A stretch of DNA of 64,000 nucleotides from Planctomycetaceae bacterium. Lineage in GTDB: Bacteria; Planctomycetota; Planctomycetia; Planctomycetales; Planctomycetaceae. This document shows positions 63,972-64,000 of this stretch, one piece after another. The stretch spans positions 55,589-119,588 of the forward strand of contig JAKFUG010000028.1 in NCBI GenBank assembly GCA_021732785.1, written 5' to 3'. The position numbers and the translations under genes are program-made. The notes below the pieces were generated by a model. That model had not been told where the DNA came from. It saw only the letters and a program-made list of their open reading frames with translations, and made no database searches. The first letter of the stretch is position 1; each line of letters begins with the position of its first letter.

Positions 63972-64000
63972 CAGTTGGTCTTGGTAAACGGATGATTGGT

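Overview
The window reads as chromosome from a free-living member of the Planctomycetota, probably the class Planctomycetia. Supporting signs are a cytochrome-type PSD1/PSCyt protein (DUF1549/DUF1553), a secretion ATPase carrying its own membrane anchor, a PadR regulator paired with a membrane protein that has a HAAS-like N-terminus, many secreted Pro/Gly-rich proteins and lipoproteins, LPS-core genes, and moderately high GC. Genes are packed in short operons on both strands. The gaps hold an unusually rich set of short palindromes and long inverted repeats.

Layout: 1-6.2 kb carries an SGNH hydrolase (5' partial), a short UvrC with a CvpA-like protein, a membrane-tethered GspE/PilB ATPase and a secreted protein. 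6.5-10.7 kb has a lipoprotein, a degenerate FmdB-like zinc ribbon, and an eboA/eboB pair split by a two-gene HEPN module. 10.8-16 kb has a B12-binding radical SAM protein, a DJ-1/PfpI protein, the PadR/HAAS pair with a strong operator palindrome, and a PAP2 phosphatase. 16-25.3 kb is a nine-gene minus-strand array in which the conserved prkA - yeaH - spoVR stress genes are interleaved with two Uma2 proteins, a DUF4058 protein, a methyltransferase and two anchored or exported unknowns. 28.5-33.1 kb is an LPS inner-core operon (hldE, waaF, a glycosyltransferase and an InaA/RfaP-like kinase). 33-47.6 kb is mixed metabolism and redox: PSD1, large membrane and toroid-like unknowns, a sugar-phosphate isomerase, msrA, an RmlD-like protein lacking its catalytic motif, hpt, an exported glutathione peroxidase, a UbiD-family decarboxylase and a flavin reductase.

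47.8-54.1 kb is a reduced division and cell-wall (dcw) cluster: mraZ, rsmH, a LysM protein, an ftsL-like gene and ftsI. A textbook MraZ operator (four boxes with 10-bp period) lies just upstream of mraZ. 54.2-58.6 kb has a glycosyltransferase, queA and ftsH. At 58.8 kb a tRNA-Ser(GCT) marks the edge of an apparent genomic island: a decayed tyrosine integrase fused to a decayed ankyrin gene, followed by the bacterial RNA-repair pair Pnkp/Hen1, which runs to the window end.

The most distinctive material is (i) the HEPN pair inserted between eboA and eboB, (ii) the expanded prkA-yeaH-spoVR array, (iii) the RNA-repair island at tRNA-Ser, and (iv) several families of dispersed palindromes. One of these recurs 2-12 nt after the stop codons of three unrelated genes in the same orientation. 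Another sits in frame inside the ubiD-like gene.
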